DNA of 13,745 nt from Collinsella sp. (GCA_019419645.1 DXZN01000054.1:1-13745); one strand, 5' to 3'; numbered from the stretch's first letter, positions 6,020 to 13,425 are shown. Notes: a model not told the origin generated them from the sequence alone. A program made the numbers and translations.

Positions 6020-8614
6020 TTACTTGTCGGCGGCTGCCTTCTTGGTGGTCGACTTCTTGGCGGTCGTCTTCTTGGCGGTCGAAGCCTTCTTCGTAGCCGT
6101 GGCTTTCTTGGCCGTGGTCTTCTTCGCCGCGCCCGCCTTGGTCGCAGTCTTGCGGCCGCGGGCGGGTTTCTTCTCCTTGGTCGGGCAGTCCATGTTCACG
6201 CAGATGCGCCACGGACCGCGCGCCGTGTTGACCACCACGATGGGGGCGCCGCACTCGGGACAGGTCTCGCCCGTCGCCTCGAGCTTGCCACGCGCCGGCA
6301 GCGGATAGCTCACGCCGCAATCGTCATAGTTGGTGCAGCGGATAAAGCGCTTGCCGGTCTTTTCGCTCTTGTGTGCGATCAGGTCGCCGTGACGCCCGGC
6401 CTCGGCACACACCTTGCACTCGCCCACCTTAAGGTCGGGCTCGTAGTTGGTGGGGCACGTGGGGTTCACGCAAATCTCGAAGGCCTTCTGGCGGAACGGC
6501 TGGCACTTAATGCGCGGCGCACCGCACTCGGGGCACACGGCGGCCTCGCCCTCGAGCGGGCTTACCTTGACGCCGCTCGGCACCGGATAGGTCACGTCGC
6601 AGTCGGGCCAGCCCATGCAGCCGATAAAGCTGCCACGGGTCTTGGCGCTCGTCTTCATAACCAGGTCCTTGCCGCACTTGGGGCAGGCGCCCACGCGCGC
6701 ATCGGCCGTGACGGCGTCGCTGATGGCGTCACCCAGCTCCTGCGTATGCTTGAGCAGCTCGTCGAGCACGCCGGCCAGCAGCGCGCGCGAGTGCGTCACG
6801 ACATGCTCTTCGGTGTCCTCGCCGCGCTCCACGCGGGTCATGTCGCCGTCGAGCTCGCTGGTCATATCGGGGCTCGTGATGCGCGGGGCAAACTGGGACA
6901 GCGCGTCGATGATGGCGATGCCCAGCTGGCTCGGCTCCACGGGATCGTTTTTAAGGTAGCGCACGGCGTACAGACGCTCGATGATGCTCGCGCGCGTGGA
7001 CTTGGTGCCCAGGCCGCGCTTTTCCATCTCCTGCACGAGCTTGCCCTGGCTGTAGCGTGCGGGCGGTTCGGTCTGCTTGGCCTCGAGCTTAATGTCGAAC
7101 ACGTCGACCGTGTCGCCCTGCTCCAGCGGCGGCATCTGCTCGTCGCGCTTGAGTCCATACGGGTACGCCTCGCGGAAGCCCGGAGTCACGAGCACGTCGC
7201 CCGAAGCCACGAACGGATCACCGTTCACGTCGAGCTCGAGCTTGGTGTTCTCGATGGTCGCGGGACCCATAAGCGTCGCCAGGAAGCGACGGGCGATGAG
7301 GTCGTAGAGCTTGCGCTGACCGCCATCGAGCGCGGACGGGTCACCCTCGCCCGTGGGATAGATGGGCGGGTGGTCGGTGGTCTCGACCTTGCCGCGCGTG
7401 GGCTTCATGGGACCGGCGAGCACCTTTTTGCACACGGGTGCCAGCGCCGGGTTGATCTTTGCCAGGTCGCTCACCACGGCGCCCAGATCGAGCGTCGCGG
7501 GGTACACGGTGTTGTCGACACGCGGGTAGCTAATGAGGCCCGCCATGTAGAGGGACTCGGCGATGCGCATGGTACGCGCAGGCGAGATGCCCTCGGCCGC
7601 GGCGGCAGCCTGCAGCGAGGTGGTCGCAAACGGCGTGGGCGGCTGCTGCTTGCGCGAGCGCTTGGTCACCGCGGCAACGGTCGCCGTCGTAGCGCCGTCA
7701 ACGTGGCCGTACGCCGTCTCGGCAGCATCCTTGTCGGTAAAGCGTGCCGTCTTGTGAGCAATTTTAAAGCGGTCATCCTCGGCAGCACCCTGAGCGGCAC
7801 CCATGCCGCGAATCTGCCAATAATCCTCGGGCACAAACGCCATGCGCTCGCGCTCGCGCTCGACCACCAGGGCAAGCGTCGGCGTCTGCACGCGGCCGGC
7901 GGAACGCACGTTGCCAAAGCCGCCAAACTTGGCGAGCGTCAGGTAACGCGTGAGCACCGCGCCCCAAATGAGGTCGATGTGCTGACGGCTCTCGCCTGCG
8001 TCGGCCAGGTTCTGGTCGAGCGAGACGAGATTATCGAAGGCCTGCGTGATCTCGGCCTTGGTAAACGAAGAATACTGGGCGCGGGCAACCGGCAAGTCGG
8101 GCGCAACCTCGCGCACCTTGTTGAGGGCGTCCGAACCAATCAGCTCGCCCTCGCGATCGAAGTCCGTGGCGATAATGACGCTGTCGGACTTCTTGGCAAG
8201 GTTCTTAAGCGAGCGAATGAGCTCTTTCTCGGCCGGCAGCTTAATGACGGGCGCCCAGGTGAGGTAGGGCAGGCTCTCGAGCTTCCAGCCCTTGATAGAG
8301 ATACCGTCGGCAAGAAACGGCTTGCGCTTGGTGTCGTAGGGCGGACGAGCCAGGCCATCGGGCATGTCGGCCGGCAGCATCTCGCCGTCCTCGGTGACCG
8401 AATACCAGCCCAGCTTTTTATCGAACAGCACGCTGTCGCAAAAATCGGGCGCAAGGATGTGACCGGCCAGGCCGATGGTCACGCACTCCTCGCCCTTCCA
8501 CTCAAAACGGTAGATGGCGGTGTTGTACACCTTGTCCTTTTTGGGTTTACCCGTGGACAGACGCTCGGCGATCTGACGCGCAGCGTCGTTTTTCTCGGCG
8601 ATGATGAGCTTCAA
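6020..8614 (-). CDS. topA: Type IA DNA topoisomerase I with four zinc ribbons and a Lys/Ala-rich tail
   Basis: 864 aa; relaxes negative supercoils through a transient 5'-phosphotyrosine link. Toprim domain: KLIIAEK (Glu7) and DFDREGELIG (D151, D153, E155). Then SAGRVQTPTL (238-247), the active-site segment ISYPRVDNTVYP (Tyr363) and GLGTKSTRASIIERL (535-549). Four C-terminal Cys4 ribbons follow: 644/647/666/672, 694/697/715/720, 733/736/760/766 and 785/788/805/810. Residues 811-864 are a Lys/Ala/Thr tail resembling histone H1. Standard bacterial TopA has DPDREGEAIAWH and TYxRTDS; the forms here recall archaeal-type topoisomerase I as I remember it, a point needing a phylogeny. The start is TTG 8614 with AGGAG 6 nt upstream, and translation from it gives the exact family N-terminus. 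It lies 54 nt after hypB and is probably the operon's last gene. Confidence 0.93.
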   Translation of the reverse strand: MKLIIAEKNDAARQIAERLSTGKPKKDKVYNTAIYRFEWKGEECVTIGLAGHILAPDFCDSVLFDKKLGWYSVTEDGEMLPADMPDGLARPPYDTKRKPFLADGISIKGWKLESLPYLTWAPVIKLPAEKELIRSLKNLAKKSDSVIIATDFDREGELIGSDALNKVREVAPDLPVARAQYSSFTKAEITQAFDNLVSLDQNLADAGESRQHIDLIWGAVLTRYLTLAKFGGFGNVRSAGRVQTPTLALVVERERERMAFVPEDYWQIRGMGAAQGAAEDDRFKIAHKTARFTDKDAAETAYGHVDGATTATVAAVTKRSRKQQPPTPFATTSLQAAAAAEGISPARTMRIAESLYMAGLISYPRVDNTVYPATLDLGAVVSDLAKINPALAPVCKKVLAGPMKPTRGKVETTDHPPIYPTGEGDPSALDGGQRKLYDLIARRFLATLMGPATIENTKLELDVNGDPFVASGDVLVTPGFREAYPYGLKRDEQMPPLEQGDTVDVFDIKLEAKQTEPPARYSQGKLVQEMEKRGLGTKSTRASIIERLYAVRYLKNDPVEPSQLGIAIIDALSQFAPRITSPDMTSELDGDMTRVERGEDTEEHVVTHSRALLAGVLDELLKHTQELGDAISDAVTADARVGACPKCGKDLVMKTSAKTRGSFIGCMGWPDCDVTYPVPSGVKVSPLEGEAAVCPECGAPRIKCQPFRQKAFEICVNPTCPTNYEPDLKVGECKVCAEAGRHGDLIAHKSEKTGKRFIRCTNYDDCGVSYPLPARGKLEATGETCPECGAPIVVVNTARGPWRICVNMDCPTKEKKPARGRKTATKAGAAKKTTAKKATATKKASTAKKTTAKKSTTKKAAADK

Positions 8615-8620
8615 AAGAGG

Positions 8621-8625
8621 CTCCT
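8621..8625 (-). promoter_or_regulatory. RBS fixing the TTG start of topA
   Basis: AGGAG on the minus strand, 6 nt before TTG 8614. The peptide from this TTG begins MKLIIAEKND, the expected first Toprim strand, and no ATG or GTG fits better. A TTG start may keep expression modest. Confidence 0.7.
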
Positions 8626-8668
8626 ATCTCGTGTCTCTGCGGCTACGCCCGCCCGTATGGCGGCCGAT

Positions 8669-9352
8669 TTACGCCCTTGCTTGCTCGATCTGCCCGATGA
8701 GCCAATCGCACCAGGCATCCATGCCCTCGCCCTTGCGCGCGCTCACGGCAAACCGCGGCGCCTGCGGATTGAGGTCATCGAGTGTCTTAGTATACCTATC
8801 CATGTCAAAATCGAAAGCCGGGGCCACGTCGACCTTATTGAGCAGCTGCGCGCCGGCGTGCTGGAAGATGCCCGGGTACTTGATGGGCTTGTCGTCGCCC
8901 TCGGGCACCGAGAGGATCATGATGGACAGGTTCTCGCCCAGGTCAAAGTCGACCGGGCAGACCAGGTTACCCACATTTTCGATAAAGATGACGTCGATGT
9001 TCTCCAGACCGACGGCCTGGTCGAAGGCGTCGACGGCCTCCATGATCATGTTGCCCTCGAGGTGGCACAGGCCGCCCGTGTTGATCTGGATGGCGGGCAT
9101 GCCGGCTTCCTTCATGGTGATGGCGTCGACGTCCGAGGCGATATCGCCCTCGATAACGGCACAGCGCAGGCTGGCTTTGTCACGCAGGCGCTCGTTGGTG
9201 CCCAGAATCGTGGTGGTCTTACCCGAGCCGGGGCTCGACAGCACATTGATCACGTAGGTGCCTGCCTCATTAAATCGCTGACGCAGCTGATCTGCCAGGC
9301 GCTCGTTGCGCGACAGGATCGGCGACGCGATATCAATCGTTTTCTCGGCCAT
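8669..9352 (-). CDS. hypB: Hydrogenase nickel incorporation GTPase HypB
   Basis: 227-aa G3E-family GTPase that, with HypA, delivers nickel to the large subunit of [NiFe] hydrogenase. Seen: Walker A SSPGSGKTT (39-47), EGDIASD (68-74), the metal-binding NTGGLCHLEGN with C96 and H97, IENVGNLVCP with C132, guanine-specificity NKVD (162-165) and SARKGEGMDAW (204-214). The His-rich or CxxCGC nickel-storage N-terminus of some HypB proteins is absent, so this is a short form. ATG 9352 has AAGGAG 8 nt upstream. It lies 55 nt after hypA; the gap holds a small hairpin (9386-9399) and a TATAAA that could give extra transcription. No hydrogenase structural gene is in the window. Confidence 0.95.
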   Translation of the reverse strand: MAEKTIDIASPILSRNERLADQLRQRFNEAGTYVINVLSSPGSGKTTTILGTNERLRDKASLRCAVIEGDIASDVDAITMKEAGMPAIQINTGGLCHLEGNMIMEAVDAFDQAVGLENIDVIFIENVGNLVCPVDFDLGENLSIMILSVPEGDDKPIKYPGIFQHAGAQLLNKVDVAPAFDFDMDRYTKTLDDLNPQAPRFAVSARKGEGMDAWCDWLIGQIEQARA

Positions 9353-9407
9353 ACTTAGCGCTCCTTACTTTGGCCCCTTTATACCCCATCATTAGATGGC
9401 TAGCGGG

Positions 9408-9764
9408 CTAATCGTCGGGGGTTTCGATTTCGATACTTGCGATATCGAGCTCGCGGCCGTGCAGCAGGCGCACGTTGGCGCCGCCACACTGGGGGCAGCG
9501 ACAATGGAAACGGTCGTGCTCAAAGACCTCGCCGCAGTCCAGGCACTCGCTTTGTGGATGGACCTCCTCCACGGCAAGCTCGCAGCCGCGCGTGAGCGGG
9601 TCCTCATCGCGAAACGTCTCCCACGCAAAGTCGAGTGCCTCGCGCACGACCTCGGTCATATCCCCGATACGAAGCGTTACCAAAACGGCGCGCGAGGCCC
9701 CCGCCCCACGCGCCGCGCGAATCACTGTATCGAGTATGCCGTTGACAATGCCAACCTCGTGCAT
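9408..9764 (-). CDS. hypA: Hydrogenase maturation nickel metallochaperone HypA
   Basis: 118 aa, normal family length. The N-terminal MHE carries the nickel-binding His2. A structural zinc site is formed by C74-x2-C77 and C90-x2-C93; C88 is an extra cysteine in the second loop. HypA passes nickel on with HypB during [NiFe] hydrogenase (and sometimes urease) maturation in the cytoplasm. ATG 9764 lies 6 nt after the tatC stop, and its ribosome-binding sequence GAGGAG is inside the last tatC codons, so translation is probably coupled to tatC. Confidence 0.95.
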   Translation of the reverse strand: MHEVGIVNGILDTVIRAARGAGASRAVLVTLRIGDMTEVVREALDFAWETFRDEDPLTRGCELAVEEVHPQSECLDCGEVFEHDRFHCRCPQCGGANVRLLHGRELDIASIEIETPDD

Positions 9765-9770
9765 ACCGAT

Positions 9771-10562
9771 TTACTCCTCGTCGTCCTCGTCGTCCGAGAA
9801 CAGGTCCAGACGGCTCACGAACAGGCCCTCCTTGCCCTCGCGCGCGGTAATGACCACGCGAGCGATGGCGAGCGAAATCTCGTAGAGCGAGAGCAGGGCG
9901 CCATACATGAGACCCAGCGTAACGGGCGAGCCGTCGGGCGTAATCACAGCCGAACCCACGAGCAGGCCTACGTACACGTAGCGCCAGGCGCTGCGGAAGG
10001 CCGCATAGGACACGATATGGAAGACGGACAGGTAGAAGATGATGAGCGGCAGCTCAAACGCCACGCCAAAGCCGATCATAAAGAGCAGCTCCATGTTGAC
10101 GTAGTTCTCCAGGTCGGGCAGCGCCGTGGCGACGGCCGAAGTCTCGCCGATGAGCCACTCAAAGCCCGCCGGGATGATGATGAAGTAGCAGAAGATGGCA
10201 CCCAGGAAGAACAGCACCGTCGAGGCGAGCACCGTGGGCACAACCCACTTGCGCTCGTTGGGGCGCAGTGCCGGCAGGAAAAATGCCAGAATCTGCCAGA
10301 TGATCATGGGCGTGCACATGACCACGGCCATCTTGATGGCAAGCGAGAAGCGCAGGCCAAAGCCGCCGAGCGTGGTGGTGATGTAAAACTTACCGTCCGG
10401 CACAAAGGAGCGGATGGGGTCCTCAAGAATATCGAGCACCACGGGCGTGGCAAAGTACAGCACGATGGCGGCGGCAAACACCGAAACGACCACGATGGTC
10501 AGGCGGCGACGGAGCTCTCCCAGGTGATCGAAGAGCGGCATGCGCGCAGGTCCGATCGGCAT
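9771..10562 (-). CDS. tatC: Sec-independent protein translocase TatC
   Basis: 263-aa six-helix membrane protein that recognises the twin-arginine signal peptide. The cytoplasmic N-terminal HLGELRRRL (13-21) is the family hallmark. The segment FELPLIIF (169-176), the region before the last helix, TPDGSP (208-213), and LYEIS (226-230) match the usual landmarks, although the common TPxD motif is altered to TPDG. The C-terminus is very acidic (DLFSDDEDDEE). Its ATG overlaps the tatA TAA by one base (TAATG), with GGGAGG just upstream, so the two proteins are made together. M8 is a possible internal start, but M1 fits the overlap better. The hypA and hypB genes follow directly, suggesting that hydrogenase-type cargo is important. 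Confidence 0.95.
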   Translation of the reverse strand: MPIGPARMPLFDHLGELRRRLTIVVVSVFAAAIVLYFATPVVLDILEDPIRSFVPDGKFYITTTLGGFGLRFSLAIKMAVVMCTPMIIWQILAFFLPALRPNERKWVVPTVLASTVLFFLGAIFCYFIIIPAGFEWLIGETSAVATALPDLENYVNMELLFMIGFGVAFELPLIIFYLSVFHIVSYAAFRSAWRYVYVGLLVGSAVITPDGSPVTLGLMYGALLSLYEISLAIARVVITAREGKEGLFVSRLDLFSDDEDDEE

Positions 10563-11134
10563 TACTCATCGCCTCCCTTCGGGGCGTCGGCGGCAGCAGC
10601 CTCGGCATCGTCCTCGACCTCGAGCTCGCGAGCGAGCTGGTCGACGACGGCCTTGCGCTTGCGGGGACGACGGGCGTAGAGGTCAGCCGTCGTGGGCTCT
10701 GCCGGCTCGGGCTCGGGCTCTGCAGCAGGCTCGGGCTCGACGGCAGCAGCAGGCTCTGTACCCTCGGCCTCATCAACAGCGCCTTCGCCCTCAGCAGCAC
10801 CCTCGCTTGCGGCCTTCTCGGCAGCAAGACGGGCGCGACGCTCGGCAAAGGTCTCCTTCTTGGCGGGCGCTGCCGTCTCGGCGACATCCTCGTCCGCATC
10901 GGAATCGTCGTCGGTCGCAGCAGTCTTCTTGGGCTTGACCGGGGCCGACGCGACCTCGCTCACCGGATCGATAATCTCGGACTGAACAACGGCCGTCATC
11001 TTTTCCTGCGTCTCGCGGAACTGACGGATGGCACGGCCGATCGTGCGGCCCATCTGCGGGAGCTTATCCGGGCCAAACAGCAAAAAGCCGAAGACCACGA
11101 TGATCGCGAGCTCACCCTCTCCAATACCAAACAC
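10562..11134 (-). CDS. tatA: Twin-arginine translocase TatA/TatE-type subunit with long acidic tail
   Basis: 190 aa from GTG 11134. The N-terminus begins MFGIGEGELAIIVVFGFLLF, then GPDKLPQ, and gives the short membrane helix, FGPxKLP hinge (20-26) and amphipathic helix (about 27-45) of the TatA/TatB family. LFGPDKLP and the following helix favour TatA over TatB, but the start MFGIGxxEL is shared with TatB, so the type is not settled. TatA is usually 60-100 aa; here about 140 extra residues follow, rich in Ala, Glu and Pro (runs of EPEP near 133-147), ending in a basic patch (155-162) and an acidic end. No second TatA/B gene is in the window. GGAGG lies 5 nt before the GTG; the frame continues upstream without a better start. 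The promoter region is 11210-11243. Confidence 0.9.
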   Translation of the reverse strand: MFGIGEGELAIIVVFGFLLFGPDKLPQMGRTIGRAIRQFRETQEKMTAVVQSEIIDPVSEVASAPVKPKKTAATDDDSDADEDVAETAAPAKKETFAERRARLAAEKAASEGAAEGEGAVDEAEGTEPAAAVEPEPAAEPEPEPAEPTTADLYARRPRKRKAVVDQLARELEVEDDAEAAAADAPKGGDE

Positions 11135-11139
11135 ACATA

Positions 11140-11144
11140 CCTCC
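11140..11144 (-). promoter_or_regulatory. RBS fixing the GTG start of tatA
   Basis: GGAGG on the minus strand, 5 nt before GTG 11134. A nearer ATG (11138-11136) is out of frame. The GTG gives the canonical MFGIG N-terminus. Confidence 0.65.
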
Positions 11145-11209
11145 AAGGCTCGATGTGAGTCGAGCCCGCACCGCGCCATTCGGCCGGAACTCGTCTATTC
11201 ATTCGGTCA

Positions 11210-11243
11210 AGTATAGCGCCCGGACGCCAAAACGTCCGAGCGC
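11210..11243 (-). promoter_or_regulatory. Candidate tatA-tatC-hypA-hypB promoter with abutting dyad
   Basis: On the minus strand TATACT (11215-11210) is a good -10 box, 76 nt before the tatA start. Immediately upstream is an 11-bp inverted repeat with one mismatch: plus-strand GCGCCCGGACG (11216-11226) and CGTCCGAGCGC (11233-11243), with a 6-nt centre. It fills the spacer and the -35 position, where the hexamer CGGACG is a poor match. This could be an operator on an activator-dependent promoter or a hairpin ending the upstream STAS transcript; no T-tract follows, which argues against a plain terminator. Smaller hairpins lie nearby (around 11253-11284). Confidence 0.35.
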
Positions 11244-11287
11244 ATCACAAACATATGCCAAACGGCACGCCCTTTTGGGGGCAAAGA

Positions 11288-11602
11288 TTATGCAGCGGTG
11301 ATCGAAATCTCCTGGTCGACACCCAACAGCTGAACCACGCGCATCACCGGGGGCTGCACGTTGACGCAGCTAAAACGCTTACCATGATCAGCTGCGTGGT
11401 GTGCGGCGCCCACAAGCACGCCAATGCCTGTCGAATCGATGTAGCTCACCTGGGCAAAATCGAGCTCAACGGCCTCAGTGGGCTGCTCGAGCGCCAGGTC
11501 GATGGCATTGCGCAGGCTATCGGCGTTAGAGATATCGATCTCACCAGTCACCTTAATGGTGTAGAGCTCTGGCGTGGGGTTGGTGGAAATACCCAAATCC
11601 AT
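11288..11602 (-). CDS. STAS-domain anti-sigma factor antagonist (SpoIIAA/RsbV type)
   Basis: 104 aa, a complete single STAS domain. The segment YIDSTGIGVLVGA carries the conserved phosphorylatable serine (Ser57), and the flanking strands (YTIKVTGEIDISNADSLRNA) are typical. Family role: the unphosphorylated protein binds an anti-sigma kinase and frees a sigma factor; the kinase inactivates it by phosphorylating the serine. No RsbW/SpoIIAB-like kinase, phosphatase or sigma factor is adjacent, so its partner must lie elsewhere and the pathway is unknown. ATG 11602 has AAAGGAG about 9 nt upstream. The gene follows the aminotransferase by 66 nt, so it may share that transcript or use a weak TACTAT (11639-11634) upstream. 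Confidence 0.92.
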   Translation of the reverse strand: MDLGISTNPTPELYTIKVTGEIDISNADSLRNAIDLALEQPTEAVELDFAQVSYIDSTGIGVLVGAAHHAADHGKRFSCVNVQPPVMRVVQLLGVDQEISITAA

Positions 11603-11668
11603 GTATACGCTCCTTTACGTATCGAAAGTGCGGATAGTACTAGGCGCGGACTTGCGGGGCCCTACGCG

Positions 11669-12973
11669 TTAGGCGCGCTCGGTACGCGCAAGCTCGGCAG
11701 CGACGAGCTTGACAGCCAGCACCAGCACATCGAGCGCAGCCTCCAGGTCCTCGACCGTGGGATAGCTCGGCGCGATGCGGATGTTGGTGTCGCGCGGATC
11801 CTTGCCATAAGGCCAGGTGGCACCAGCCGGCGTGAGCTTGACGCCCAGGTCGGCACAAAGCGCGGCGACCTTCTGGGCCGAGCCCTCGGGGCCATCGAAA
11901 CTCACAAAGTAGCCGCCATGGGGATGAGTCCAAGTGGCGCAACCCGTGTTGCCCAAGCCCTCGGTGAGTTTACGCTCAACGGCCTCAAAGCGCGGGCGCA
12001 GGAACTCGGCATGCTTTTTCATGTGCTCCTTGACCGCCTCGATGGTGGGAAGGAAACGCACGTGACGCAGCTGGTTGAGCTTGTCGGCGCTAATAAGACC
12101 GGCCTTCAGGCGCTTGGAGAACTCGGCGATGACCGCGGGGCTCGCACCGATAAAGCCGATGCCGGCACCCGGGAAGGTGATCTTGGACGTCGAGGCAAAG
12201 GCCACCACGCGGTCCTCGGTGCCCGCCGCGCGGGCAAGATCGAAGATGTTGGCGAGCTCGTCGGTCTCGTCGTACAGGTCGTGCACGCAGTAGGCGTTGT
12301 CCCAGAAGATGCGGAAATCGGGCGCGGCCGTGGGCATCTCGACCAGGCGACGCACAGTGTCCTCGCTAAAGGTGATGCCCATGGGGTTGGAATACTTGGG
12401 CACGCACCAGATGCCCTTGATGGAGTCGTCGGTGGCAACCAGGCGCTCAACCTCGTCCATGTCGGGGCCGTTGTCGGTCATCGCGACGGGGACGTTCTCG
12501 ATGCCCAAGTCGGCGGTGATGCCAAAGTGGCGATCGTAGCCGGGAACGGGGCACAGGAACTTGACCTTCTTGCCGTCGTGCGCTGCCTCGTAAGTCCCCC
12601 AAGGGTCGCTGCCGCACGAGCCGCAACGCCAGAACATACCGGCGATATCGTGCTCGATCAAAAGGCTCGACGAACCCAGCACGAGCGTTTGCTCGGCAGG
12701 GCAACCCAGGAACTCCCCCGCCAGCTTGCGTGCCGAGGGAATGCCCTCAAAGCAGCCGTAGTTGGAGCAGTCGACGTTGCCGTCATGCAGATCGGCATCG
12801 GCATTGAGGATATCGAGCATGGGTCGAGAGATGTCAACCTGGGAGGGCGACGGCTTGCCGCGGGCCATGTCGAGCGCCAGGCCCTTGGCCTTGACCTCGG
12901 CGACCTCGGCTTTGAGCGCCTCGATGGCGGCATCGAGTTCGGTGGTTTCCATCTTCTGGTAGATCGTCTGCAT
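11669..12973 (-). CDS. PLP-dependent aspartate aminotransferase, actinobacterial AspB-like type
   Basis: 434 aa, cytoplasmic, fold type I. Expected PLP contacts are visible: N196 in PKYSNPMG, D225 in FWDNAY, the Schiff-base lysine K264 in STSKITFPGAG, and the substrate-carboxylate arginine R399 in TNIRIAPSYP. The N-terminal RGKPSPSQVDIS, the NYGCFEGIPSARKL segment and CPVPGYDRHF resemble the aspartate aminotransferase group known from Corynebacterium rather than the E. coli AspC group, so aspartate/2-oxoglutarate exchange is the likeliest reaction; substrate assignment is inference. ATG 12973 has a weak GAAAGG site about 11 nt upstream; M8 is a less likely internal start. A TATACT box lies 42 nt upstream. 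It diverges from the small gene at 13124. Confidence 0.92.
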   Translation of the reverse strand: MQTIYQKMETTELDAAIEALKAEVAEVKAKGLALDMARGKPSPSQVDISRPMLDILNADADLHDGNVDCSNYGCFEGIPSARKLAGEFLGCPAEQTLVLGSSSLLIEHDIAGMFWRCGSCGSDPWGTYEAAHDGKKVKFLCPVPGYDRHFGITADLGIENVPVAMTDNGPDMDEVERLVATDDSIKGIWCVPKYSNPMGITFSEDTVRRLVEMPTAAPDFRIFWDNAYCVHDLYDETDELANIFDLARAAGTEDRVVAFASTSKITFPGAGIGFIGASPAVIAEFSKRLKAGLISADKLNQLRHVRFLPTIEAVKEHMKKHAEFLRPRFEAVERKLTEGLGNTGCATWTHPHGGYFVSFDGPEGSAQKVAALCADLGVKLTPAGATWPYGKDPRDTNIRIAPSYPTVEDLEAALDVLVLAVKLVAAELARTERA

Positions 12974-13015
12974 GGGGTGCGACCTTTCGCGAAGCGGTAC
13001 GTTGCAGTTCGTCTA

Positions 13016-13021
13016 AGTATA
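13016..13021 (-). promoter_or_regulatory. Candidate -10 box for the aminotransferase gene
   Basis: TATACT on the minus strand, 42 nt before ATG 12973. No convincing -35 hexamer is found at 16-18 nt. The context CTATACTT, then CGAA, resembles the tatA -10 region at 11210-11215. Confidence 0.35.
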
Positions 13022-13123
13022 GACCGCCATCGTCGCAACGTTATGAAGCCGTGATAGATTAAGTTCATCGCAATCAATTACGAATCGCCGCGCATGCCGG
13101 CGTGGGGCGCCCAAGGAGGCACT

Positions 13124-13378
13124 ATGGAGTACGGATCGTTTCAGGCCGAGGAATTCGGCGACTTGCAGCGCCTGGTCGACGGACTGTTTTACGACCGCCA
13201 CGCCATCGACCGCCTGGATCTGATCGTACAGGCCGAAATCTTGGACCTGGCGCCCGACCTCATGGAGATCGTGAATCTTTTGCCGCCCGGCTACTACGAC
13301 CGCCAGTCACTTTGCGACCAGCTCAACTCCGCCTTGGCCGCCCACGGCTGGGGCGCCGTCTACGGAACGGTGGAATAA
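13124..13378 (+). CDS. Small acidic protein of unknown function
   Basis: 84 aa starting MEYGSFQAEEFGDLQRL and ending AVYGTVE. I do not recognise a family. It is acidic, looks soluble and largely helical, lacks signal peptide, transmembrane segment and cysteine motif (one Cys only), and has a central hydrophobic helix (about 25-47, LDLIVQAEILDLAPDLMEIV) followed by LPPGYYDRQSL. AAGGAGG 4 nt before ATG 13124 is a strong ribosome-binding site; an in-frame ATG at 13094 lacks one. Codon use is like its neighbours, which supports a real gene. It diverges from the aminotransferase; a hairpin overlaps its stop codon. Confidence 0.75.
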   Translation: MEYGSFQAEEFGDLQRLVDGLFYDRHAIDRLDLIVQAEILDLAPDLMEIVNLLPPGYYDRQSLCDQLNSALAAHGWGAVYGTVE

Positions 13379-13425
13379 GCCTCGAGGCCGGCAATTTGGC
13401 CCGCTTCCCGACCTTGGCGAGGCTT
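13377..13425 (+). terminator. Possible weak terminator after the small gene
   Basis: AAGCCTCG (13377-13384, overlapping the TAA) pairs perfectly with CGAGGCTT (13418-13425), followed by GTTTTAG. The loop is long (33 nt) and the T-run short. The left arm is also part of a self-complementary GCCTCGAGGC (13379-13388). Confidence 0.35.

Noticed and set aside
5972..9358. A 1128-codon plus-strand open frame antisense to topA and hypB
   Set aside because: It mirrors two clearly homologous genes on the minus strand, has repetitive Leu/Gly/His/Arg-rich composition and no domain. Long antisense frames are expected from codon bias in GC-rich DNA.
11255..13054. A 599-codon plus-strand open frame antisense to the aminotransferase and STAS genes
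   Set aside because: Same reason: the minus strand encodes intact, motif-bearing proteins, and the antisense peptide shows no family features.
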